Made by a program: the position numbers and the translations under genes. DNA of 25,962 nucleotides. Source: Planctomycetota bacterium (GTDB lineage Bacteria; Planctomycetota; Brocadiia; JAJRTI01). Below, piece by piece: positions 8,410 through 14,214 of this stretch. Every line of letters starts with the position of its first letter. Positions within the stretch are counted from its first letter, which is position 1. The stretch covers positions 1 through 25,962 of the forward strand of contig JAJRTI010000148.1 of assembly GCA_024278415.1 (NCBI GenBank), in the 5' to 3' direction. Under the pieces are notes generated by a model that was not told the DNA's origin, searched no databases, and saw only the letters and a program-made list of their open reading frames with translations.

Positions 8410-8473
8410 GTAGTAGGGCGATTCATCGCCCGTCTCTGCGTTCGGAGCGACGGGCGATGAATCGCCCTACTAC
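8410..8473. repeat. REPIN-like dumbbell palindrome (GGGCGA type) between coaC and ftsK
   Basis: Arms 8410-8434 and 8449-8473 are perfect 25-base inverted copies, each beginning GTAGTAG and containing the hairpin GGGCGA-TTCA-TCGCCC. The 14-base spacer (TCTGCG...) matches the start of the spacer in the 4420-4487 copy. On the minus strand it follows coaC and precedes ftsK. It could slow or stabilise the transcript, but no T-run follows it. The rest of 8331-8536 shows nothing else I recognise. Confidence 0.8.
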
Positions 8474-8536
8474 AAACCACCTCACCTCGCGCCGCACACA
8501 TCGACAGCATGCTGCCGCGAAATCTGCGGTAAGCGC

Positions 8537-9103
8537 CTATTGTCCCAATCCCAGCAGGTCTTGCACCTGCGCGGCGATGGCCTCTGGCTCGGCCATGCGG
8601 CCCTTGCCCCCGATCTTGCCCGACGCGAGCCGGCCTTCGACCGGGCCAACGAATACGAAGCCGTGCCGTTCCAGCTTGGCTACGTTCTCCTGCGTCATGG
8701 GGCTGGACCACATGAGGTCGTTCATGGCCGGAGCGACGATCTTGGGGCAGCGCGCGGCCATGACGGTGCAGGTGAGCGGATCGTCCGCGAGGCCATTGGC
8801 GATCTTGCCGATCACGTTCGCGGTGGCCGGCGCGATCACGAGGGCGTCGGCCCTGTCCGCGAGCGACACGTGCAGGGGGTCGTACGTGTCGGGCGGCGTC
8901 CACAGGTCCGTCACCACTCGATTCTTGGAGAGCGTCTCGAACGTGAGCGGAGTGACGAACCGCTGCGCGGCCTGGGTCATGACCACGCTCACGCGGCAGC
9001 CGAGCCGGCGCAGGCGCGACACAATCTCGCACGCCTTGTATGCAGCGATGCTGCCAGCGACGCCCAGGACGACCTGGGGCGGGTCTGTGGGGCTATCGGC
9101 CAC
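8537..9103 (-). CDS. coaC: Phosphopantothenoylcysteine decarboxylase (standalone CoaC)
   Basis: This 188-residue flavoprotein decarboxylates 4'-phosphopantothenoylcysteine in coenzyme A synthesis. The start VVLGVAGSIAAYKA binds FMN. His78 (DPLHVSLADRAD) is the catalytic His, and APAMNDLMW (124-132) is the substrate motif. The substrate clamp reads RLASGKIGGKGRMAEP. Where E. coli Dfp has a catalytic Cys (ACGD), this protein has Ser161. Most bacteria fuse CoaC to CoaB; here the frame stops after the CoaC domain, so CoaB must be elsewhere. The start is GTG at 9103, only three bases after the rpoZ stop, so translation is probably coupled. The gene order gmk-rpoZ-coa(B)C is widely conserved. Confidence 0.9.
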   Translation of the reverse strand: MADSPTDPPQVVLGVAGSIAAYKACEIVSRLRRLGCRVSVVMTQAAQRFVTPLTFETLSKNRVVTDLWTPPDTYDPLHVSLADRADALVIAPATANVIGKIANGLADDPLTCTVMAARCPKIVAPAMNDLMWSSPMTQENVAKLERHGFVFVGPVEGRLASGKIGGKGRMAEPEAIAAQVQDLLGLGQ

Positions 9104-9106
9104 GGG

Positions 9107-9352
9107 TTAGTCTTTGGCTTCAGCATTGGCTTCGGCTTCGGCTTCCGCGGCGGCTTCCTCAGGCGTGAGGAGGCGGATCTTGCCTTCTATGGCTTCCTGG
9201 AGTGCGGCCTCTTGGGGCCGTTCGGGTTGGCCCCCCATGAGTGACGGCGCGCCCAGGCAAATCTCGCGGGCGCGCTTCTCAAGCAGTGTCGTGATGCGGA
9301 AGCGCCCGCCGGCCTCGCGGGTCAGCCTTTCAAGGATGTCAGGAGGAATCAT
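9107..9352 (-). CDS. rpoZ: RNA polymerase omega subunit
   Basis: This 81-residue protein helps assemble RNA polymerase by binding the beta-prime subunit. The recognisable part is ILERLTREAGGRFRITTLLEKRAREI (residues 6-31), where the R-F-x-I-T-x-L-x-x-K-R-A core is typical of omega. The second half is weakly conserved, and the tail is an Ala/Glu-rich repeat (EAEAEANAEAKD). The position between gmk and coaC is the usual one and supports the call more than the sequence alone. The ATG at 9352 has AAGGAG 11 bases upstream. It follows gmk after a 101-base gap that contains a GAGGGAT direct repeat. Confidence 0.82.
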   Translation of the reverse strand: MIPPDILERLTREAGGRFRITTLLEKRAREICLGAPSLMGGQPERPQEAALQEAIEGKIRLLTPEEAAAEAEAEANAEAKD

Positions 9353-9453
9353 AAGCGATGCGTCTCCTTGGGAAAATGAGGGATGAGGGATGATCCCCAG
9401 TCGCCCATTTCAGATCGGTCTGGTGAACAGTGTCAGTTCCGTCGAGGAGCCGC

Positions 9454-10071
9454 CTACGGGCGGGACTCCAGACCCGCGGCTTGGCGGATCTTCTCTTTCA
9501 ACTCCGCCACGGCCGCGGCGAGGTCGTCGTTCAGGACAGAGAAATCGTAGAGGTGCTTCTGGCGCATCTCCGAGCGCGCGATCTCCAGCCGGCGTTGGAT
9601 GGCCTCGGCCGAGTCGCGCTGGCGCTTGCCAAGCCGGTCCAGGAGCGTCTGCTCGTCAGGCGGCTCGATGAAGGCCAGGATCGCGTCGGGGTACAGCTTG
9701 CGCACTTGACGCGCGCCTTGCACCTCGATCTCCAGCAGCACCCACTGCCCGCGGGCGAGTGCGTCGTTGAGCGGCGCCAGGGGCGTGCCGTAGAGGTGGT
9801 TGCCGTACTCGGCATATTCCACGAACCGGCCGGCCGCGATGTCGCGATCGAACTCCTCACGGGACAGGAAGTAGTAGTCCACACCGTCTCGGTCGTTCGG
9901 CCCGGGGGGCCGGGTCGTGGCCGAGATAGACACGTGGACGTTCGGATCCTTGGCGAGGGCCTTCGTGAGCGTAGTCTTGCCCGAGCCCGACGGCCCAGAC
10001 ACGACAATCACGCGGCCGCGGCCGCCGGGCGGCGGGCCGAGCCATTCGTCACTCGTGTGCGTCGGGCTCAT
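9454..10071 (-). CDS. gmk: Guanylate kinase
   Basis: This 205-residue enzyme phosphorylates GMP to GDP using ATP. The P-loop GPSGSGKTT follows RVIVVS near residue 25. The GMP-binding segment includes SATTRPPGPNDRDGVDYYFLSREEF and FVEYAEYGNHLYGTP, and VLLEIEVQGARQVR carries the Walker B-like strand. LGKRQRDSAEAIQRRL forms the lid. The frame is open to 10113, but the ATG at 10071 has GAGG nine bases upstream and gives the shorter, family-like N-terminus. This start lies 23 bases inside the 3' end of remA, so the two genes overlap and are likely translationally coupled. Confidence 0.95.
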   Translation of the reverse strand: MSPTHTSDEWLGPPPGGRGRVIVVSGPSGSGKTTLTKALAKDPNVHVSISATTRPPGPNDRDGVDYYFLSREEFDRDIAAGRFVEYAEYGNHLYGTPLAPLNDALARGQWVLLEIEVQGARQVRKLYPDAILAFIEPPDEQTLLDRLGKRQRDSAEAIQRRLEIARSEMRQKHLYDFSVLNDDLAAAVAELKEKIRQAAGLESRP

Positions 10072-10324
10072 CGGGCATATCCTCGACCGCATGGCCCGAA
10101 AGCTTGGCCACAAGCGTATGGGTGCTAACGTGCGAGAGCACGATGTGGTTGCTGTCAGTGACCACGACCGAACGCGTGCGCCGGCCGCTGGTGGCGTCCA
10201 CGAGCCGGCCCTCGCGCTCGGCCAGGTCGATCAGCCGTTTGATCGGGTTCGACTCCGACCGTACGACGGCCACGACGCGCTCGGCGACCACACAGTTGTC
10301 GAAGCCGATGGTCAGGGTTTCCAT
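10049..10324 (-). CDS. remA: RemA/DUF370 family regulatory protein
   Basis: This 91-residue protein matches the RemA (DUF370) family: IGFDNCVVAERVVAVVRSESNPIKRLID, then GRLVDATSGRRTRSVVVTDS and VLSHV. In Bacillus subtilis RemA is a DNA-binding activator of extracellular-matrix genes. Outside the Firmicutes the function is mostly untested. Family members are often about 85 residues; this one has a short acidic tail (EDMPDEPDAHE) created where it overlaps gmk. The ATG at 10324 is eight bases after the yicC stop, and GGAG (11 bases upstream) lies in the yicC stop region. The yicC-remA-gmk-rpoZ order is classic and makes the call secure. Confidence 0.9.
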   Translation of the reverse strand: METLTIGFDNCVVAERVVAVVRSESNPIKRLIDLAEREGRLVDATSGRRTRSVVVTDSNHIVLSHVSTHTLVAKLSGHAVEDMPDEPDAHE

Positions 10325-10332
10325 GGGCAGCC

Positions 10333-11217
10333 CTACTCCACGTTCGCGACTTGCTCGCGCATCTTGTCCACTTCGCCCTTGATGTCCACCACCAGGCGCA
10401 CCATGCCAGTGTCGTTGGCCTTAGAGCCCATGGTGTTGGCCTCGCGGAACATTTCTTGGGCGATGAATTCGATCTTTCGGCCCACCGGCTCGTTGGAGCC
10501 CAGACTCTCGCGAAACTGCTCGATGTGGCTCTTGAGCCGGGAGATTTCCTCGGCCACATCGGAGCGCTCAGCAAAGAGCGCGACTTCGCGGTAGAAATCG
10601 GGGTTGTCCGCCTCCACGTCGACCGATTTCAGCATGCCAACGATGCGTTCGGTGAGGCGTTTGCGGTAGGCCTCGATGGCCTCTGGCGCTCGCTCCTCGA
10701 CTTGAGCGAGGAGGGCCGAGAGTTGTTCGCAGCGCTCTTCGAGGTCGCGCTTGAGGTGCTCGCCTTCCGTGCGGCGCATCTCCTTCATGTTCACCAGCGC
10801 CTCTTCGAGCAGCACCGCCAGTTGCGCGCGCACTGCGCCTTCGTCACCCACCGCGTCCGTCGCCTTCTGGAGCACGCCGGGCAGGTTGATGAGTTCGAGG
10901 ATGGGCACGTCTTGGTCGCGGCCCAGCTCGACGTGGATTCGCTTGAGTTCCTCGAGGTACGAGCGCAGCAGGGGCCGGTTGAACTCGTACTCGGTCGCGT
11001 CCTCCGCGGTCGCACAATCGAGGCTCACGTAGACGCTGCCCCGCGTGACGTGGCGCTTGACGATGGCCTCTACCTGGCTCTCGAAGAAGGCCACCGCGTC
11101 GCTCGACTTGGTGCTGACCTTGAGGCCGCGGTTGTTGACGGAGCGCACTTCGACGCGCAGCACGATGTGCTCGTGCTGGCCCTCGGCTCGGCCATAGCCC
11201 GTCATACTGTTGATCAT
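10333..11217 (-). CDS. yicC: YicC/YloC family endoribonuclease
   Basis: This 294-residue protein belongs to the YicC family. Members have been linked to endoribonuclease activity and to sRNA decay together with PNPase, which is also encoded in this window. The N-terminus MINSMTGYGRAEG and EVRSVNNRGLKV are hallmark motifs. The C-terminal DUF1732-type region includes RSDVAEEISRLKSHIEQF, VGRKIEFIAQEMFREANTMGSKAND and a final helix. The frame is open to 11247, but the conserved MINSMTGYG starts at the ATG at 11217. Only a weak ribosome-binding site precedes it. A perfect 8-bp hairpin (11231-11257) lies between the secG stop and this start. Confidence 0.92.
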   Translation of the reverse strand: MINSMTGYGRAEGQHEHIVLRVEVRSVNNRGLKVSTKSSDAVAFFESQVEAIVKRHVTRGSVYVSLDCATAEDATEYEFNRPLLRSYLEELKRIHVELGRDQDVPILELINLPGVLQKATDAVGDEGAVRAQLAVLLEEALVNMKEMRRTEGEHLKRDLEERCEQLSALLAQVEERAPEAIEAYRKRLTERIVGMLKSVDVEADNPDFYREVALFAERSDVAEEISRLKSHIEQFRESLGSNEPVGRKIEFIAQEMFREANTMGSKANDTGMVRLVVDIKGEVDKMREQVANVE

Positions 11218-11230
11218 GGGATGCTCATCA

Positions 11231-11257
11231 CGCGTTCGCGGCTGCACGACGAACGCG
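11231..11257 (-). other. Intercistronic hairpin between secG and yicC
   Basis: CGCGTTCG (11231-11238) and CGAACGCG (11250-11257) form a perfect 8-bp stem with an 11-base loop. It sits in the 42-base gap just upstream of yicC. No T-run follows, so RNA processing or stabilisation is more likely than termination. Confidence 0.4.
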
Positions 11258-11259
11258 GG

Positions 11260-11694
11260 CTACTTGGTGTCGGCCGCATTGCCCGCGGGTTGGACCGGCG
11301 CGGCCGGTGCGGCAGGCGCCTTGCCCGTGGGCGAGGGCGTGACCGGCAAGGTCGGGAACGTCGGCTGTGGCCGCTGGACGACGACCGCGGATCCCATGCG
11401 CACGAGCAGCAGCGTGGCGAGCATGAACATTCCGAGCAGGTAGTACGTCGCGTAGCGCAGTGCCGCGCTGGATCGGGCGCCGAGGAAGGACTGGTCGCTC
11501 ATTCCGCCGAGAGCGGACAGGCCGCCGCCTTTGCCCGACTGGAGCAAAATGGCGGTGACGACGAGCACGCACACGGTGATCTGGATCGCGGAGAGCGCGC
11601 CCTTCCACTGCATGTTGTACATGAGGAAGAGCACTGCAATAGCGCCGCCGATGGCGACGGCCCATTTCATTTGCCGAGCAGCTTTGGGTTCCAT
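11260..11694 (-). CDS. secG: Preprotein translocase subunit SecG
   Basis: This 144-residue membrane protein is the small accessory subunit of the SecYEG export channel. The signature is LLQSGKGGGLSALGGMSDQSFLGARS between two hydrophobic helices (about 35-52 and 84-102). It is longer than usual: an additional hydrophobic segment (about 10-27) lies before the normal first helix, and a Pro/Ala-rich tail follows (about 110-144). The ATG at 11694 shares its A with the TAA stop of tpiA (TAATG), which supports this start and argues for coupled translation. An internal start at Met26 or Met29 would give the standard two-helix form. The tpiA-secG pairing is common in bacteria. Confidence 0.9.
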   Translation of the reverse strand: MEPKAARQMKWAVAIGGAIAVLFLMYNMQWKGALSAIQITVCVLVVTAILLQSGKGGGLSALGGMSDQSFLGARSSAALRYATYYLLGMFMLATLLLVRMGSAVVVQRPQPTFPTLPVTPSPTGKAPAAPAAPVQPAGNAADTK

Positions 11695-12449
11695 TACACC
11701 GCCTCGATAATGCCCATGAAGGAATCGACCTTGAGCGCGGCGCCGCCGACAAGCGCGCCGTCAATGTCGGGCTGCGACAGCAGTTCGGCCGCGTTTTCGG
11801 GCTTCACGCTGCCGCCATATTGGATGCGCGTCGCGTCCGCCACGTTGGAGCCGAGCAGCTCGCCCAGCCGGCCACGAATGAACGCGTGCACGGCCTGCGC
11901 CTGGTCGGGGGTGGCCACTTCGCCGGTGCCGATGGCCCACACCGGCTCGTACGCGAGGATCACGTCGGCCATCTGTTCCGGCGCCACACCGTCGAGGCCC
12001 TGGGTTGTTTGCCGGTCCACGACGGTCTCGGTCTGGTTGGCCTGGCGCTCTTCGAGGAGTTCGCCGATGCAGAGGATGACCTTGAGGCCGAGGGCCAAGG
12101 CCTTCTTGACCTTCGTGTTGATGAGTGCGTCGGCCTCGCCCATGACGTGGCGGCGCTCGGAGTGGCCGAGAATCACGTGGGTCGCGCCCACGTCGAGGAT
12201 CATCTGCCCAGCGATCTCGCCGGTGAACGCTCCGGGGTTCTCGAAGTACATGTTCTGCGCTCCCACCTGGACAGGGCTTCCCAGGCAGGCCTTCACCACG
12301 TCGGCCAGATACACGAAGGGGGGGCACACGCCGACTTCGACCGAGCAGTGGTGGTCAATCGAGCGGGCGAGGCCGCTCGCGAGGTCAAGCGCCTGCAGGG
12401 GGTTCAGGTTCATCTTCCAGTTGCCAAAGATGACTGTGCGTCGGCTCAA
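11694..12449 (-). CDS. tpiA: Triosephosphate isomerase
   Basis: This 251-residue glycolytic enzyme interconverts dihydroxyacetone phosphate and glyceraldehyde 3-phosphate. It has FGNWKMN with catalytic Lys12, GHSERR with catalytic His96, AYEPVWAIGTG with catalytic Glu168 and the flexible loop, and IQYGGSVKPENA for phosphate binding. Length is normal. The start is TTG at 12449, since no ATG fits and AGGAG lies eight bases upstream. It follows pheA by 31 bases on the same strand and overlaps secG by one base. Confidence 0.97.
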   Translation of the reverse strand: MSRRTVIFGNWKMNLNPLQALDLASGLARSIDHHCSVEVGVCPPFVYLADVVKACLGSPVQVGAQNMYFENPGAFTGEIAGQMILDVGATHVILGHSERRHVMGEADALINTKVKKALALGLKVILCIGELLEERQANQTETVVDRQTTQGLDGVAPEQMADVILAYEPVWAIGTGEVATPDQAQAVHAFIRGRLGELLGSNVADATRIQYGGSVKPENAAELLSQPDIDGALVGGAALKVDSFMGIIEAV

Positions 12450-12480
12450 CGGTAGTGCTCCTGAAGTGTTCAGTGGTTGC

Positions 12481-13557
12481 TCATTCTTCTGGCGGGCTCT
12501 GTGGGAAGGAGCCCAGAATCTTCAGTTCTTTGCAGAGCTTGCGGGCTTCCTCGATGGCTTGCATGACGGCCTCGTCTTGGCAGTGGCCTTCCAAGTCCAG
12601 GAAGAAGAGGTAGTCCCACGGGCGCCGGCGGGAGGGGAACGACTCGATCTTGGTCAGGCTGATGCCGTGCTCTTTGAACGGCAGGAGGACGCCGTAGAGA
12701 GCGCCGACCTCGTCCTTGATCCAGCACATGAGCGAGGTCTTGTCCTTGCCCGTGGGCTTGCCCACTTGCTTCTTGGCAATCACCAGGAAGCGGGTCATGT
12801 TGTGGGCCCAGTCTTCGATGGCGGTCGCAAGGATCTTGAGCCCATGGAGCTTGGCCGTGCCTTCATGTGCGATGGCCGCGCAGTCCTCAGGCGAATCCGC
12901 GGCGCGGCGCGCGGCCTCCGCGGTGCTGCTCACCTCGACTTGCTCGGCGTGGGCGAGGTTGTCCGAGAGCCAGCGTTTGCACTGGCCAAAGACTTGGATT
13001 TTCGAGAAGACTTGGCGCACGTCCGCGATGTCACATGCGCCGATAAGGTGGTGATGCACCGGGAGCGTGATCTCCGCACAGACCTTCAGCGCCGAGTCCA
13101 TGAACATCTCGAGCGTGTCGGCAATGCCGCCCTCGGTCGAGTTCTCGATGGGCACGACGCCGTAGTCCGCGTCGCCGCGGGCCACGTCATGGAAGATGGC
13201 GTCCACCCCGCGCACGGGCAGGTAGCTCACCGACTCGCCAAACTTGGCCTTGGCCGCGAGGTGGCTAAACGTGCCTTCGGGCCCGAGGAAACAGACCGTG
13301 GTAGGCCTCTCCAGCGCGATCGATGCGGACATCAACTCGCGGTAGATCGCGAAGAGGCACTTGTCTGGCAGGGGGCCTTCGTTGGCCTTGGAGATCTTCT
13401 CCATCACGGCCCGCTCGCGGCTCGGATCGTAGATCGGCCGGCCTTGCTGGCGCTTCCACTCGCCAATCTGGAGCACCACCTTGGCGCGCTCGTTGAGCAA
13501 CTCGACAATGCGCCGGTCGCAGTCGTCGATCTTCTGGCGCAGTTCGTCCAGGTCCAT
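12481..13557 (-). CDS. pheA: Bifunctional chorismate mutase / prephenate dehydratase (P-protein)
   Basis: This 358-residue protein converts chorismate to prephenate and on to phenylpyruvate, the committed route to phenylalanine. The AroQ-type chorismate mutase is at residues 1-88 (LDELRQKIDDCDRRIVELL, then ERAVMEKI). The dehydratase follows: FLGPEGTFSHLAA near 90, GVVPIENSTEGGI with substrate contacts, and the Thr of NMTRFLVI near 245. The ACT regulatory domain is at about 265-350. Its phenylalanine-binding segment reads KIESFPSR where the family usually has ESRP, so the Arg is replaced by Phe. The ATG at 13557 has only a distant GGAG (12 bases). It is the first gene of the minus-strand operon, about 75 bases after a strong promoter. 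Confidence 0.96.
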   Translation of the reverse strand: MDLDELRQKIDDCDRRIVELLNERAKVVLQIGEWKRQQGRPIYDPSRERAVMEKISKANEGPLPDKCLFAIYRELMSASIALERPTTVCFLGPEGTFSHLAAKAKFGESVSYLPVRGVDAIFHDVARGDADYGVVPIENSTEGGIADTLEMFMDSALKVCAEITLPVHHHLIGACDIADVRQVFSKIQVFGQCKRWLSDNLAHAEQVEVSSTAEAARRAADSPEDCAAIAHEGTAKLHGLKILATAIEDWAHNMTRFLVIAKKQVGKPTGKDKTSLMCWIKDEVGALYGVLLPFKEHGISLTKIESFPSRRRPWDYLFFLDLEGHCQDEAVMQAIEEARKLCKELKILGSFPQSPPEE

Positions 13558-13641
13558 CGTGTGTCGCTACTCCGCTTGCCGTGCGAGGAGGTACGTACGA
13601 GCGCGCCCCGTCTGTGGCCGCTGCACCGTGAGGAGTCGCAC

Positions 13642-13670
13642 AGTATAGCAGGGGCCATTCGCGATGTCAA
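13642..13670 (-). promoter_or_regulatory. Near-consensus sigma-70 promoter of the pheA operon
   Basis: On the minus strand a perfect TTGACA (13665-13670) is followed after exactly 17 bases by TATACT (13642-13647). This is the best promoter match in the window. The transcript would begin near 13635 with a leader of about 78 bases before pheA. The leader has no obvious leader peptide or attenuator. Confidence 0.8.
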
Positions 13671-13768
13671 CTGAACGGCGTTTTTCAAGGCCATGCGTGG
13701 GCTTATGGCCGCGAATGGCCCCAGCCGACGCCGGGGACGCTATGCGGAAGCCCCGCACGTGTGGGAAT

Positions 13769-13789
13769 CGCGTCGTGTCCCCAGACGCG
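13769..13789 (-). terminator. Possible hairpin terminator after the FmdB-type gene
   Basis: CGCGTC (13769-13774) and GACGCG (13784-13789) form a 6-bp stem with a nine-base loop, four bases beyond the stop codon on the minus strand. No T-run follows, so this is a weak call. It lies upstream of the pheA promoter and could insulate it. Confidence 0.25.
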
Positions 13790-13793
13790 GGAC

Positions 13794-14060
13794 CTACGTC
13801 ACCTTCCGAAACTGCCCGTCGCCTTCGTTCACCAGCTTGTGGAACCCCTTCTCCTTAAGGTTTTTCTCGCTCAACACGCTCCGGGTCTTGGGCAAGGCCG
13901 TGTTGATGCCAACCGTGGTGATGCACTTCACGACCGGGCCGCCACACTTGGGGCACTGGGCCAGCTTGGGGTCATTGATGCTCTGGCGCACGTCGAAGGG
14001 GTGCTGGCAGTGCGTGCAGCCCTCCGACTCGTCCGTTTTCTTGTATTCGTAGATGGGCAT
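13794..14060 (-). CDS. FmdB-type zinc-ribbon protein
   Basis: This 88-residue protein starts MPIYEYKK and has two cysteine pairs, CTHC and CPKC, about 24 residues apart, which would bind one zinc ion. MPIYEY plus two CxxC pairs is the FmdB/putative regulatory zinc-ribbon family, of unsettled function. The usual MPIYEYxCxxC spacing is lengthened here, with the first pair at residues 15-18. The C-terminal half (TALPKTRSVLSEKNLKEKGFHKLV) is lysine-rich. The frame is open to 14114, but the ATG at 14060 begins the conserved motif and has GGAGG seven bases upstream. Its own promoter is close upstream, so it is probably a single-gene transcript. Confidence 0.85.
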   Translation of the reverse strand: MPIYEYKKTDESEGCTHCQHPFDVRQSINDPKLAQCPKCGGPVVKCITTVGINTALPKTRSVLSEKNLKEKGFHKLVNEGDGQFRKVT

Positions 14061-14085
14061 GAGTTCGCCTCCTGTTGTTCTCTTC

Positions 14086-14114
14086 ATTATAATGCCGGCC
14101 ATGCACATACACAA
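14086..14114 (-). promoter_or_regulatory. Candidate promoter of the zinc-ribbon gene
   Basis: A perfect TATAAT (minus strand, 14086-14091) is preceded, 17 bases upstream, by a weak -35, TTGTGT (14109-14114). Transcription would start near 14079, leaving a leader of about 20 bases that carries the ribosome-binding site. Confidence 0.55.
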
Positions 14115-14126
14115 GCGATGCGCCCG

Positions 14127-14155
14127 GAGAGATTCTTCGCTGCGCTCAGAATGAC
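14127..14155. repeat. Short imperfect palindrome of a widespread intergenic type
   Basis: The stretch contains ATTCTTCGC and GCGCTCAGAAT around a short centre, which pair imperfectly. I have the impression that ATTCTTCGC...GCTCAGAATGA is a common dispersed intergenic sequence in many bacterial genomes, but I cannot confirm that here. Only one copy is in this window. Confidence 0.35.
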
Positions 14156-14214
14156 CACTCGTGCCGCCAAGGCAGCATAACTACGGATCGGACAACGAAC
14201 GAAAGGCGATCACG

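Noticed and set aside
8410..8473. The dumbbell as a simple rho-independent terminator of coaC
   Set aside because: No T-run follows the stem on the minus strand, and a homologous copy lies inside the end of rimO, which fits a mobile repeat better.
12481..12481. A frameshift or truncation of PheA at its C-terminus
   Set aside because: The ACT domain is complete and the length of 358 residues is normal.
10351..13674. A very long open frame (1107 codons) on the plus strand opposite the pheA-yicC block
   Set aside because: It runs antisense across five well-identified genes and is rich in His, Arg, Val and Leu, as expected for the complement of GC-rich coding DNA. It has no recognisable motif.
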